A DNA stretch of 64,000 nt from Nonomuraea wenchangensis (GTDB taxonomy: Bacteria; Actinomycetota; Actinomycetes; Streptosporangiales; Streptosporangiaceae), in assembly GCF_900111685.1 (NCBI RefSeq), contig NZ_FOHX01000003.1, forward strand, positions 310,001-374,000, given 5' to 3'. A program made the position numbers and the translations under genes. How positions within the stretch are numbered: position 1 is the first letter of the stretch; each line of letters opens with the position of its first letter. Below the pieces are notes generated by a model. That model ran no database searches. It was not told the DNA's origin and was given only the letters and a program-made list of their open reading frames with translations. Of this stretch, positions 1 through 7,046 are shown piece by piece.

Positions 1-222
1 GACGGTCTCCTCGAACGTCTCCCCCCGCTTGGCGTAGCCCGTGGGGAAGCCCCACGGGCGGCGCTCCGGCCACAGCCGGTGGCACAGCACGAGCAGCCGG
101 CCCTCGTCGTCGCGCACCAGGCCGGTGACGCCGATCATGAACGTGGCGTGCGTGAGCCACACCAGCCGCCACCGCAGCCGGCCGCCCAGCATCCTCCACA
201 CGCGGGCGAGAAGCCGTGTCAC
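1..222 (-). CDS. NUDIX hydrolase, N-terminal fragment cut by window edge
   Basis: Reading the minus strand from a GTG at 222 gives 74 residues that run off the left edge. The fragment carries a NUDIX core strand (FMIGVTGLVRDDEGRLLVL) followed by GFPTGYAKRGETFEETV, the first half of the NUDIX box (G-x5-E with the following Glu residues). NUDIX enzymes hydrolyse nucleoside diphosphates linked to another moiety; the substrate cannot be told from this part. The start is supported by a strong ribosome binding site (GAAGGAG, four bases before the GTG). The gene diverges from the methyltransferase at 275, leaving a 52-base shared promoter region. Family assignment is fairly sure; specificity is unknown. 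Confidence 0.75.
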   Translation of the reverse strand, partial: MTRLLARVWRMLGGRLRWRLVWLTHATFMIGVTGLVRDDEGRLLVLCHRLWPERRPWGFPTGYAKRGETFEETV

Positions 223-274
223 CGCGCTCCTTCTCTCTCTAGATCGTTCGTGGTCCCGTGGGACATAGTGTCGC

Positions 275-928
275 GTGATGGACTGGAACGAGTGGCACGA
301 CGAGTACGACCGGCCGGGCTCACGGCTGGCGCGGCGGTTGGTGGCGGTCCAGGAGCGCGTCAGGGCGGCGCTGGACGCCGCGCCCGCCGGGCCGTTGCGG
401 GTGATCAGCATGTGCGCGGGCCAGGGGCGGGACCTCATCCCCGTGCTGGCGGAGCACCCTCGGCGCGACGACGTACGGGCGCGGCTGGTGGAGCTGGACC
501 CCGCCAACTGCGATCTCGCGCGCGCCGCCGCCGCGGCGGCCGGGCTCGGCCGGGTCGAGGTGGTCGAAGGGGACGCCTCCCTCGCCGGCGGGTACGCGGA
601 CCTGGCGCCGGCGGACCTCGTCCTCGCCTGCGGCATCTTCGGCAACATCAGCGACGACGACGTGCGGCGGACCGTCGGCTTCTTCCCTCAGCTGTGCGCG
701 GAGGGCGGCACGGTCGTCTGGACCCGGCATCGCGAGGAGCCGGACCTGGTGCCGCGGATCCGCACGTGGTTCGAGGAGAACGGCTTCGCCCTGGAGTGGG
801 TGTCGCCGCCGCAGGCCGGGTACGGGGTCGGCGCCCACCGCTTCACCGGGCGCCCGCGGCCGCTCGCGGCCGGGGAGAGCATGTTCAGCTTCCTCGGTTA
901 CGACCAGCCGCGCCCGGCCGGTTCCTAG
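275..928 (+). CDS. Class I SAM-dependent methyltransferase
   Basis: A 217-residue Rossmann-fold methyltransferase. The SAM-binding glycine-rich motif is VISMCAGQGRD at about residues 43-53, the acidic end of strand beta-2 is VELDP near residue 74, and GDASL and ACGIFGNISDDD give the later motifs. No target-recognition domain is visible, so it probably acts on a small molecule, but the substrate is not predictable. A GTG (275) is directly followed by an ATG (278), and either may start translation. No Shine-Dalgarno sequence is evident and a CATAGT hexamer lies just upstream, so a leaderless transcript is possible. It converges with the small minus-strand gene ending at 955. Confidence 0.8.
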   Translation: MMDWNEWHDEYDRPGSRLARRLVAVQERVRAALDAAPAGPLRVISMCAGQGRDLIPVLAEHPRRDDVRARLVELDPANCDLARAAAAAAGLGRVEVVEGDASLAGGYADLAPADLVLACGIFGNISDDDVRRTVGFFPQLCAEGGTVVWTRHREEPDLVPRIRTWFEENGFALEWVSPPQAGYGVGAHRFTGRPRPLAAGESMFSFLGYDQPRPAGS

Positions 929-954
929 GGTGGCCTGAGGTCAGTGCCCAGAGG

Positions 955-1140
955 TCAGTGCTCGGCCGCGTGGCGGGGCGGCGTGCCGGTGTGGACGAGG
1001 CGCAGGCCGGTCTCCACCAGGGCCCAGCCGAGCCGGGCGCGCCACCGGTGCGGGGCCGCTGTCGTCCGAGGGCGGGCGGCCTCGGCTCGCAGTTCGCGGG
1101 CCCGGACTCGCTCGACGTACAGGTAAAGATCGGGATCCAT
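955..1140 (-). CDS. Small hypothetical protein (61 aa) downstream of ArsR-like regulator
   Basis: A 61-residue, Arg-rich and Ala-rich polypeptide beginning MDPDLYLYVERVRARELRAEA. I do not recognise the family. The start is well supported by AGGAGG five to six bases before the ATG. It lies 21 bases downstream of the regulator at 1162-1761 on the same strand, so it is probably cotranscribed. The N-terminal half is likely a charged amphipathic helix. No cysteines, signal peptide or membrane segment are visible. It may be an accessory partner of the regulator, but that is only inference from position. Confidence 0.55.
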   Translation of the reverse strand: MDPDLYLYVERVRARELRAEAARPRTTAAPHRWRARLGWALVETGLRLVHTGTPPRHAAEH

Positions 1141-1161
1141 GGGGGTTCCTCCTGGTCGGTG

Positions 1162-1761
1162 TCATGGCCGCCACGAGCGGAACGGGAAACCGTACATGTG
1201 GACGGCGACGCTCTCGCGCCCCTCCGTGTCGCCCGCGTCGCGGGCCGCCCGGCCGCGTGCCCGCCACCGGTCGGACAGCTCGCGCAGCTCGTCGCCCAGG
1301 TCGCGCAGCTCGTCGGACGTGAGCCACATCAGGTATTCGGAGGAGAAGGCCGCGTCGCGCCAGGCGGGCTCCCAGCCCATCTGGGCGTCGAGGAAGCTTT
1401 CGTACATCTCGTGCTGCTGGCGGGTGTGGGCGCGGCTCACGGCGGCGTGGACGGCGACCTCCTCGGGGTTGTCACGGAAGTCCGCGTCCCTGGTGGAGAT
1501 GCTCTCGGCGGCCGGGCGCCACCAGCGCTCGCGGGCGTCGCCGCCGCCGGCCCCCGGCGCCTCCTCGATGAGGCCGTGCGCGGCCAGCTTGCGCAGGTGG
1601 TAGCTGACCAGGCTCACGGCCTCGTCGACCTGGTCGGCGAGGTGCGAGGCGGTGGCCGAGCCCGCGACGTAGAGCGCGCGGTAGAGCTTCATGCGCAGCG
1701 GGTGCCCGAGCGCCTTGAGCGTGTCGAGGTCGCGGACCTGGCGCGTCTTCTCGGTGGCCAT
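1162..1761 (-). CDS. ArsR-like winged-helix transcriptional regulator
   Basis: A 199-residue regulator. The N-terminal winged helix reads DTLKALGHPLRMKLYRALYVAGSATASHLADQV..SLVSYHLRKLAAHGLIEEAP (about residues 12-70), typical of ArsR/HTH_20 proteins in which SLVSYHLRKLAAHGL is the recognition helix. The C-terminal half (RERWWRP to the end) is a helical effector or dimerisation region shared by many actinobacterial members, with no metal-binding cysteine set. The ATG at 1761 was chosen because the fold begins immediately after it and a perfect palindrome (1785-1800) lies 24 bases upstream, as expected for an autoregulated promoter. The preceding same-strand gene encodes a PNPOx-fold protein. 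Confidence 0.8.
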   Translation of the reverse strand: MATEKTRQVRDLDTLKALGHPLRMKLYRALYVAGSATASHLADQVDEAVSLVSYHLRKLAAHGLIEEAPGAGGGDARERWWRPAAESISTRDADFRDNPEEVAVHAAVSRAHTRQQHEMYESFLDAQMGWEPAWRDAAFSSEYLMWLTSDELRDLGDELRELSDRWRARGRAARDAGDTEGRESVAVHMYGFPFRSWRP

Positions 1762-1784
1762 GACACCACGATAGATGGGAAAAC

Positions 1785-1800
1785 TTATTTGCGCAAATAA
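1785..1800. promoter_or_regulatory. Perfect 16-bp palindrome, probable operator of the ArsR-like regulator
   Basis: TTATTTGCGCAAATAA is a perfect 16-base palindrome in an AT-rich island inside otherwise GC-rich DNA. A second partial copy (ATTGCGCAT) follows at once. It occupies the 56-base gap between the PNPOx-fold gene and the regulator. Autoregulatory binding by the regulator is inferred. Confidence 0.6.
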
Positions 1801-1817
1801 AATTGCGCATCTGCCGC

Positions 1818-2318
1818 TCAGAAGCTCCAGCGGGTCTGCGCGTACGAGCCCTTGGCGAAGCCCAGCACCTTGCCGGGAACGAGCGCGAACACCAGCGCCT
1901 CCCCGCCCGCCTCGTGCGTGAAGACGCCGTCGCCGACACCGAAACGCCAGCCGGGGCCGTACTTCGCCTCCCACGCGGCGGCAAGGTCCTTGAGCCTGCC
2001 GGGGTCGGTGACCCGCTCGGCGCGGCCCTCGACCACCAGGTCCAGGCCCTCGTGCAGGGCGTTCGTGCCGGTGGTGAGCGCGCAGCGGCGCTCGTGCTCC
2101 AGGTTGCGCGCCTTCTGCTCCTCAGGGCCGGTGCAGAAGTGCAGCGCCGCGTCCCGCCAGACGGCCAGCAGCGGCGTGACGTGCGGGCGGCCGTCGGCCC
2201 TCACGGTGGTCAGCCAGTACGTCTCCGCCCGTTCGAGCAGCTCCCTGGCCTCGGACCAGGGCGTCGGCACGGCGCCGGGGTCGCTGTAGCGGATGTCGAG
2301 CGTGGTGGTCGGCTCCAT
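1818..2318 (-). CDS. Pyridoxamine 5'-phosphate oxidase-fold flavoprotein
   Basis: A 166-residue split-beta-barrel protein of the PNPOx-like family. Diagnostic stretches are YWLTTVRADGRPHVTPLLAVWRDAALHFCTGPEEQKARNLEHERRCALTTG, where the barrel and phosphate-binding residues fall, and the C-terminal KGSYAQTRWSF. Such proteins bind FMN or F420 and reduce or oxidise small substrates; Streptosporangiales encode many uncharacterised ones. The ATG at 2318 is preferred over an upstream in-frame start because GGAAGGA sits six bases before it. It precedes the ArsR-like regulator on the same strand. Confidence 0.78.
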   Translation of the reverse strand: MEPTTTLDIRYSDPGAVPTPWSEARELLERAETYWLTTVRADGRPHVTPLLAVWRDAALHFCTGPEEQKARNLEHERRCALTTGTNALHEGLDLVVEGRAERVTDPGRLKDLAAAWEAKYGPGWRFGVGDGVFTHEAGGEALVFALVPGKVLGFAKGSYAQTRWSF

Positions 2319-2378
2319 GATCGGTCCTTCCCGGGTCGGGGCGTCCTTCATGGAGGAGACCGGCGGGGCGTCAGGAAC

Positions 2379-2909
2379 TCATCGCACCGGGAGGTCGTAG
2401 GCGCGGCGCACGCTGCCGCCGAGCCGCCTCAGGTCGGCCCCGTACACGTGCACGGAGACCCCGACCTCGGCGCTGGTGTTGACCACCTTGTGGATGTCGC
2501 CGGGCGGCGCGAAGCCGCTGACCTCGCCAGGCCGGTTGTCGGTCCGGCCGAGCTCGCGCAGGTGGTCGCCCATGTCCCGGTAGAGGGTCTCGTGCTCGAC
2601 GCCGCTCAGGATGCCGAACGCGCACCAGGAGACGTGGTCGTGGATCACGGTGACCTGGCCGGGCCGCCACACGACGCCGACGACCGAGAAGCCCTCCTCG
2701 GCGTGGAGCAGGTGGGAGGCGTACGTGTCGGGCCTGCCCGCCCGCTCCTCCGGCGTGAGCAGGCCGGGGCCGGGCAGGCGCTCGCGCAGCACGCCGGCGG
2801 CGGCGTACGCGGTGTGCTCGGGGTCCAGGCCCCGGGCCACGACGGCGGAGATGCCGCTGACGAGCGGCTCCAGGCCCGGCCTGGCGAGTGCGGTGACGGC
2901 GACTTCCAT
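2379..2909 (-). CDS. Cysteine dioxygenase-family cupin
   Basis: A 176-residue cupin of the cysteine dioxygenase/thiol dioxygenase family. The iron facial triad is visible as H90 and H92 (VIHDHVSWCAFG) and H140 (PPGDIHKVV). C96 sits near the position of the cross-link cysteine of eukaryotic enzymes. The reaction would be O2-dependent oxidation of cysteine or a related thiol such as 3-mercaptopropionate to its sulfinate. It is divergent from a LysR regulator whose start lies 111 bases away, the usual arrangement for control by that regulator. The start has GAAGGG upstream. Substrate choice among thiols cannot be decided here. Confidence 0.8.
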   Translation of the reverse strand: MEVAVTALARPGLEPLVSGISAVVARGLDPEHTAYAAAGVLRERLPGPGLLTPEERAGRPDTYASHLLHAEEGFSVVGVVWRPGQVTVIHDHVSWCAFGILSGVEHETLYRDMGDHLRELGRTDNRPGEVSGFAPPGDIHKVVNTSAEVGVSVHVYGADLRRLGGSVRRAYDLPVR

Positions 2910-3020
2910 GGTTGCCCTTCGGGGAGAGCAGACGGTGGTCCTTGCCTCTCCACAGTGCTACCGCCGGTATCGATAGGTCCAACAGAAGTGTTCTGGCTCA
3001 CCCATAGATATGGTTGATGG

Positions 3021-3884
3021 ATGCTGGACGTCGTGCGCCTCCGGGTCCTCCTCGCGGTCGCCCGCAAGGGCTCGGTCACCGCCGCCGCCAAGGAGCTGCA
3101 CTACTCGCAGCCGTCCGTGAGCCACCACCTGGCCCGGCTGGAGGCCGAGACCGGGGCCCGGCTGGTGCAGCGCGTGGGCCGGGGCATCCGGCTCACCGAG
3201 GCCGGGTGGCTGCTCGCCGAGCGCGCCGCCGAGATCATCGGCCGGCTCGACGACGCCGCCGAGGAGCTGGCCGCCCACGTGGGCCTGCGCACCGGCCGGG
3301 TGCGCCTGGCCGCCTTCCCCTCCTCGCTCGGGACGTTCGTCCCGCGGGCGGTCATGGCGCTCAAGGCCGGCCATCCCGGTCTCCGGCTCGACCTCACCGA
3401 GGCGGAGCCGCCACAGGCGCTGCGGCTGCTGCGCGCCGGCCGCGCCGACGTGGCCGTGATCTTCCGCTATGACGACACCGCCCCCGAGGAACGCGGCATC
3501 ACCATGATCCCCCTCCTGGACGACCCCAGCTACCTGGTCGCCGACCGCCCGGTGGACGGCGACCTGGCGGCGCACGCCGACGCCTCCTGGATCGCCGGCT
3601 GCGAACGCTGCCGCAGCCACCTCCTGGACGTGTGCGCCAGGGCGGGCTTCGTCCCGCGCGTCTCGTTCACCAGCGACGACATCGTGGCCGTGCAGGCGCT
3701 GGTGGCGTCCGGTCTCGGCCTCACCATGCTGCCAGGACTCGCCCTGCGCGCCCACCGCCACCCGGGCGTCGAGGTCGCCGAGATCGCCGGCTCGACCCGG
3801 CACGTGTACGCCGCCGTCCACGGCGAGCCGCCCCACCCGCCGCCCACCGAGGCGCTGCTCCACGCGCTGAGGAAAAGCCTTTGA
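3021..3884 (+). CDS. LysR-family transcriptional regulator
   Basis: A 287-residue LysR protein of normal length. The N-terminal winged helix spans about residues 1-60 (RVLLAVARKGSVTAAAKELHYSQPSVSHHLARLEAETGARLVQR), and the remainder is the two-lobed substrate-binding effector domain, including ASGLGLTMLPGLAL near the end. It is divergent from the cysteine-dioxygenase-like gene and probably controls both promoters. The effector is unknown; a thiol or an amino acid is a reasonable guess from the context of a thiol dioxygenase on one side and a LysE exporter on the other. ATG codons at 3014 and 3021 compete; 3021 matches the usual LysR start, MLDVVRLRVLL. Confidence 0.85.
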   Translation: MLDVVRLRVLLAVARKGSVTAAAKELHYSQPSVSHHLARLEAETGARLVQRVGRGIRLTEAGWLLAERAAEIIGRLDDAAEELAAHVGLRTGRVRLAAFPSSLGTFVPRAVMALKAGHPGLRLDLTEAEPPQALRLLRAGRADVAVIFRYDDTAPEERGITMIPLLDDPSYLVADRPVDGDLAAHADASWIAGCERCRSHLLDVCARAGFVPRVSFTSDDIVAVQALVASGLGLTMLPGLALRAHRHPGVEVAEIAGSTRHVYAAVHGEPPHPPPTEALLHALRKSL

Positions 3885-3905
3885 CGCTCTTCTTACGATG
3901 CTCGT

Positions 3906-4535
3906 ATGCCTGATGTCGCGACTCTCGCGCTGTTCTGCGCGTTCACGCTCGGCCTGCTCGTGGTGCCGGGACCCGCGGTCCTCTACATCGTCACCCGCAG
4001 CGTCGCCCAGGGCCGCGGCGCGGGGCTGGTCAGCGTGCTGGGCGTGCACGCCGGATCGGTCGTGCACGTGGCCGCGGCGGCGCTCGGCCTCAGCGCGCTG
4101 CTGGCTGCCTCCGCCACGGCCTACGCCGTGGTCAAGTGGGGCGGCATCGCCTACCTCGTCTGGCTCGGCGTACGCAACCTCGTCCGGCGCGGGGGCGGCG
4201 GCGAGGAGGCCGTGGAGCCGCCGGCGCAGTCGAAGCGGCGGCTGTTCTGGGAGGGGGCCGTGGTCAACGTGCTCAACCCGAAGACGGCGATCTTCTTCCT
4301 GGCGTTACTGCCGCAGTTCACCGTTCCGGCCGCGGGGCCCGTCGGGCCGCAGATCCTGCTGCTCGGGCTGCTGTGGATCGTGCTCGGCATGGCCTCCGAC
4401 GGCACGTACGCGATGCTCGCCTCGGCCCTCGCCGGGCGGCTGCGGGCCTCCCGGCGGGCGCGGCGGCGGCTGGAGGTGGGCAGCGGGGTCGTCTACCTCG
4501 GGCTGGCGGCCTGGCTCACGGCCGAGAAGGCCTGA
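3906..4535 (+). CDS. LysE/RhtB-family amino acid exporter
   Basis: A 209-residue inner-membrane protein with about six hydrophobic segments. Family signatures are LGLLVVPGPAVLYIVTRSVAQGRGAGLVSVLGVHAGS near the N-terminus and WEGAVVNVLNPKTAIFFLALLPQF in the middle. Members export amino acids or homoserine lactones driven by proton antiport. It starts 21 bases after the LysR gene on the same strand and may be part of its regulon. Substrate is not predictable from sequence. Confidence 0.85.
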   Translation: MPDVATLALFCAFTLGLLVVPGPAVLYIVTRSVAQGRGAGLVSVLGVHAGSVVHVAAAALGLSALLAASATAYAVVKWGGIAYLVWLGVRNLVRRGGGGEEAVEPPAQSKRRLFWEGAVVNVLNPKTAIFFLALLPQFTVPAAGPVGPQILLLGLLWIVLGMASDGTYAMLASALAGRLRASRRARRRLEVGSGVVYLGLAAWLTAEKA

Positions 4536-4648
4536 CGGGCCAGGGGACACACAGGGTTCACCTCCCGGCCATCCGCCTCTTGATCGCCATCACATGACCG
4601 GCGATACCTTCTCCGAGCGGTCATCGTTCCCCTGGAGCAAGGTGGCAG

Positions 4649-7024
4649 ATGTTACAAGCGCGCGCTTTGTCGGCATTCTCCCGTCAGTTCCTGATCCCCC
4701 TGCTGTCCGTCGTGATGGTGGTATGCCTCGCCCCCGCCCTGCCGGCGCGGGCGGCCGACCAGGACGTCACCATCACCCTCAACGCCTCCGACCTCGGCCT
4801 GAGCCCTGCCGTCCTGCGGGACGTCGTCCCTGAAGTGCAGGCGGAGATCAGGGAGCACGGCGGCCTGGGCGGCGCGCTCAAGCAGGCCGTCGCGGACGGC
4901 TCGGCCCCGGTGCACGAACGGGTCGACCCCTCGGTGTGGCCCAACTTCGCCGGCACGGTCAACCTGACTCCCAACGGCAGCGGGCTGGTCCTCACCATCC
5001 CGGCCGGCGAGATCACCACCTCCAGCTTCTGGCAGGACATCGCCGCCACGGCCATCGGCTGGATCATCGGATACGGCCTCAGGATGCTGTGCATCGGCTT
5101 CCTGACGTCCAGCGGCGTGGGCGCCGCGATCATCCCGCTGGTCTGCACCCCGCTCCAGACCACCGTGACCGGCATCATGACGGCGATCATGACGCACACG
5201 TTCGCCGGAACCCTGGGCACCATCGAGGCGACCAGGGACATCATCATCGCCGGGATCCTCGGGCTGGCGGGCGGCGTCCTGTGGGAGAAGTACCTCGCCC
5301 CCTGGGCGAAGGCCCAGCTCGCCACGTCCATCAAGAAGGCCGGCGGCTGGCTCAGGAACCAGGTGCCCTGGCTCGACCGCTGGTTCGGCGGCGTGGTCGC
5401 CCAGCGGGTGGAGAACCTCGGCGGGCGGTTCGAGGAGCTGGAGCGGCTCATCGCCGAGGAGACGGCGGCCTGGGCCGGGGTCGAGTCGAACCTCCAGCGG
5501 GAGCTGCGGATCATGCCGCTGGGCGACTCGATCACCTACGGCGCGGGCAGCTCCAACGGCGGCGGTTACCGGCCGGCGCTCCACAACCTGCTGAAGGACG
5601 ACAGGGCCGCCGTCACGTTCGTCGGCTCACAACGCTCGGGCCCGGCGCCCGACGCCCACGAGGGGCACTCCGGCTGGACGATCTCCCAGCTCGCCGGCAT
5701 CACCGACGCGGCGCTGGCGACGTACCGGCCCAACGTGGTGCTGCTGCACATCGGCACCAACGACCTGAACAACAACGACAACCCGGGCGGCGCGCCGGCC
5801 AGGCTCGGGGCCCTCATCGACCAGATCTTCCGGGCCGCCCCCGACGTGACCCTCCTGGTCTCGACGATCGTCCCGTCCGGCTGGGGGCCGACCCAGGAGC
5901 GGATCCTGCGCTTCAACGAGGCGATCCGGCTGGAGGCGGGGGCGCGGTGGGCCTCCGGCAAGCACGTCTACCTCGTCAACCTGACCACGGTGACGCTCAC
6001 CGACCTGGCCGACGTCCTGCATCCGAACGACTCCGGCTACCTGAAGATGGCGGGAGCGTTCTACCAGGGCCTGGTGCAGGTGGGGCGGGCCGGCTGGATC
6101 GACGCGCCCGGCGGCGGGAACCCGGCGCCCGCCCCCGTCAGAGGCTGGGTCCCGCAGGGCACGATCGCGTCCGGGACCTACGGCGGAGACACCAGCAAGG
6201 TCATCTACGCCGACCTCGACGGCGACCGCAGAGCCGACTACCTCCAGGTCAACGGCAACAGCTCGGTCCAGGCCTGGATCAACGGCGGCCCCAACCCCAA
6301 GGAGCCCGTCGGCGGCGGCGACTGGCTCTGGTTCCCCCAGGGCACCATCGCGAGCGGCGTCGGGGCGCCCGGGGCGAACATCCGCTTCGCGGACCTCAAC
6401 GGCGACGGCAGAGCCGACTACGTGAAGGTCAACGACGACAGCTCGGTCCAAGCGTGGATCAATGGCGGCCCCAACCCCAAGGAGCCCGTCGGCGGCGGTG
6501 ACTGGCTCTGGTTTCCCCAAGGCACCATCGCGGGCGGCGTCGGCGCGCCGGGCAGCCACATCCGCCTCGCCGACCTCAACGGCGACGGCAGAGCCGACTA
6601 CGTGAAGGTCAACGACGACAGCTCCGTCCAGGCCTGGCTCAACGGCGGGCCCAAGCCCGGAGGCGGCGACTACTACTGGTTCCCCCAGGGCACCATCGCG
6701 AGCGGCGTCGGCCAGCCCGGCCACCGGATCCGCTTCGCCCCGCTCCACGGGAGCCGGTCCGCCGACTACATCCTCATGGGCCGTTTCGACGACAACCACA
6801 CCGGCACCCAGCCCTACGACAGCTCGGTGCAGGTCTGGCGGAACGGCGGGCCCAAGCCCGAAGGCGGCGACTGGTACTGGGTGCCGGGCGGCGAGGTCGC
6901 CAGCGGCGTCCTCGTCGAGGGCTCCAGGATCCAGTTCGCCGACCTCGACGCCGACGGCCGGGCCGACTACCTGGACGTCGCCCCGGGAACGGGCATGACC
7001 CGGGCCTGGATCAACTTCGGCTGA
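4649..7024 (+). CDS. Secreted SGNH/GDSL hydrolase with hydrophobic N-terminal domain and FG-GAP-like repeats
   Basis: A 791-residue exported protein. Residues 1-35 form a signal peptide ending ALPARAA. Residues 36-285 form a domain I do not recognise, with Gly/Ala-rich hydrophobic stretches (IAATAIGWIIGYGLRMLCIGFLTSS and IIIAGILGLAGGVLW) that could insert in a membrane, then an amphipathic region. Residues 286-485 are an SGNH hydrolase: block I MPLGDSITYGAG with nucleophile S294, HIGTNDLNNN for block III, and DVLHPND with D455 and H458 completing the triad. From about residue 500 come five repeats of about 60 residues (ADLNGDGRADYVKVN, SSVQAWINGGP, WFPQGTIASG), resembling VCBS/FG-GAP blades. 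Likely an extracellular esterase or deacetylase. Confidence 0.8.
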   Translation: MLQARALSAFSRQFLIPLLSVVMVVCLAPALPARAADQDVTITLNASDLGLSPAVLRDVVPEVQAEIREHGGLGGALKQAVADGSAPVHERVDPSVWPNFAGTVNLTPNGSGLVLTIPAGEITTSSFWQDIAATAIGWIIGYGLRMLCIGFLTSSGVGAAIIPLVCTPLQTTVTGIMTAIMTHTFAGTLGTIEATRDIIIAGILGLAGGVLWEKYLAPWAKAQLATSIKKAGGWLRNQVPWLDRWFGGVVAQRVENLGGRFEELERLIAEETAAWAGVESNLQRELRIMPLGDSITYGAGSSNGGGYRPALHNLLKDDRAAVTFVGSQRSGPAPDAHEGHSGWTISQLAGITDAALATYRPNVVLLHIGTNDLNNNDNPGGAPARLGALIDQIFRAAPDVTLLVSTIVPSGWGPTQERILRFNEAIRLEAGARWASGKHVYLVNLTTVTLTDLADVLHPNDSGYLKMAGAFYQGLVQVGRAGWIDAPGGGNPAPAPVRGWVPQGTIASGTYGGDTSKVIYADLDGDRRADYLQVNGNSSVQAWINGGPNPKEPVGGGDWLWFPQGTIASGVGAPGANIRFADLNGDGRADYVKVNDDSSVQAWINGGPNPKEPVGGGDWLWFPQGTIAGGVGAPGSHIRLADLNGDGRADYVKVNDDSSVQAWLNGGPKPGGGDYYWFPQGTIASGVGQPGHRIRFAPLHGSRSADYILMGRFDDNHTGTQPYDSSVQVWRNGGPKPEGGDWYWVPGGEVASGVLVEGSRIQFADLDADGRADYLDVAPGTGMTRAWINFG
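6158..6900 (+). repeat. Intragenic tandem repeats of about 180 bp (propeller-like blades)
   Basis: Within the SGNH hydrolase gene, units of about 168-190 bases encode FPQGTIASG, a variable stretch, ADLNGDGRADY and SSVQAWINGGP. Units two and three are nearly identical at DNA level around 6290-6330 and 6470-6510, suggesting recent duplication or gene conversion. The Asp-rich loop (DLNGDGRAD) resembles a calcium-binding FG-GAP/VCBS loop. Confidence 0.75.
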
Positions 7025-7046
7025 CCGCGAGCCCGTCGGGGCCGGC

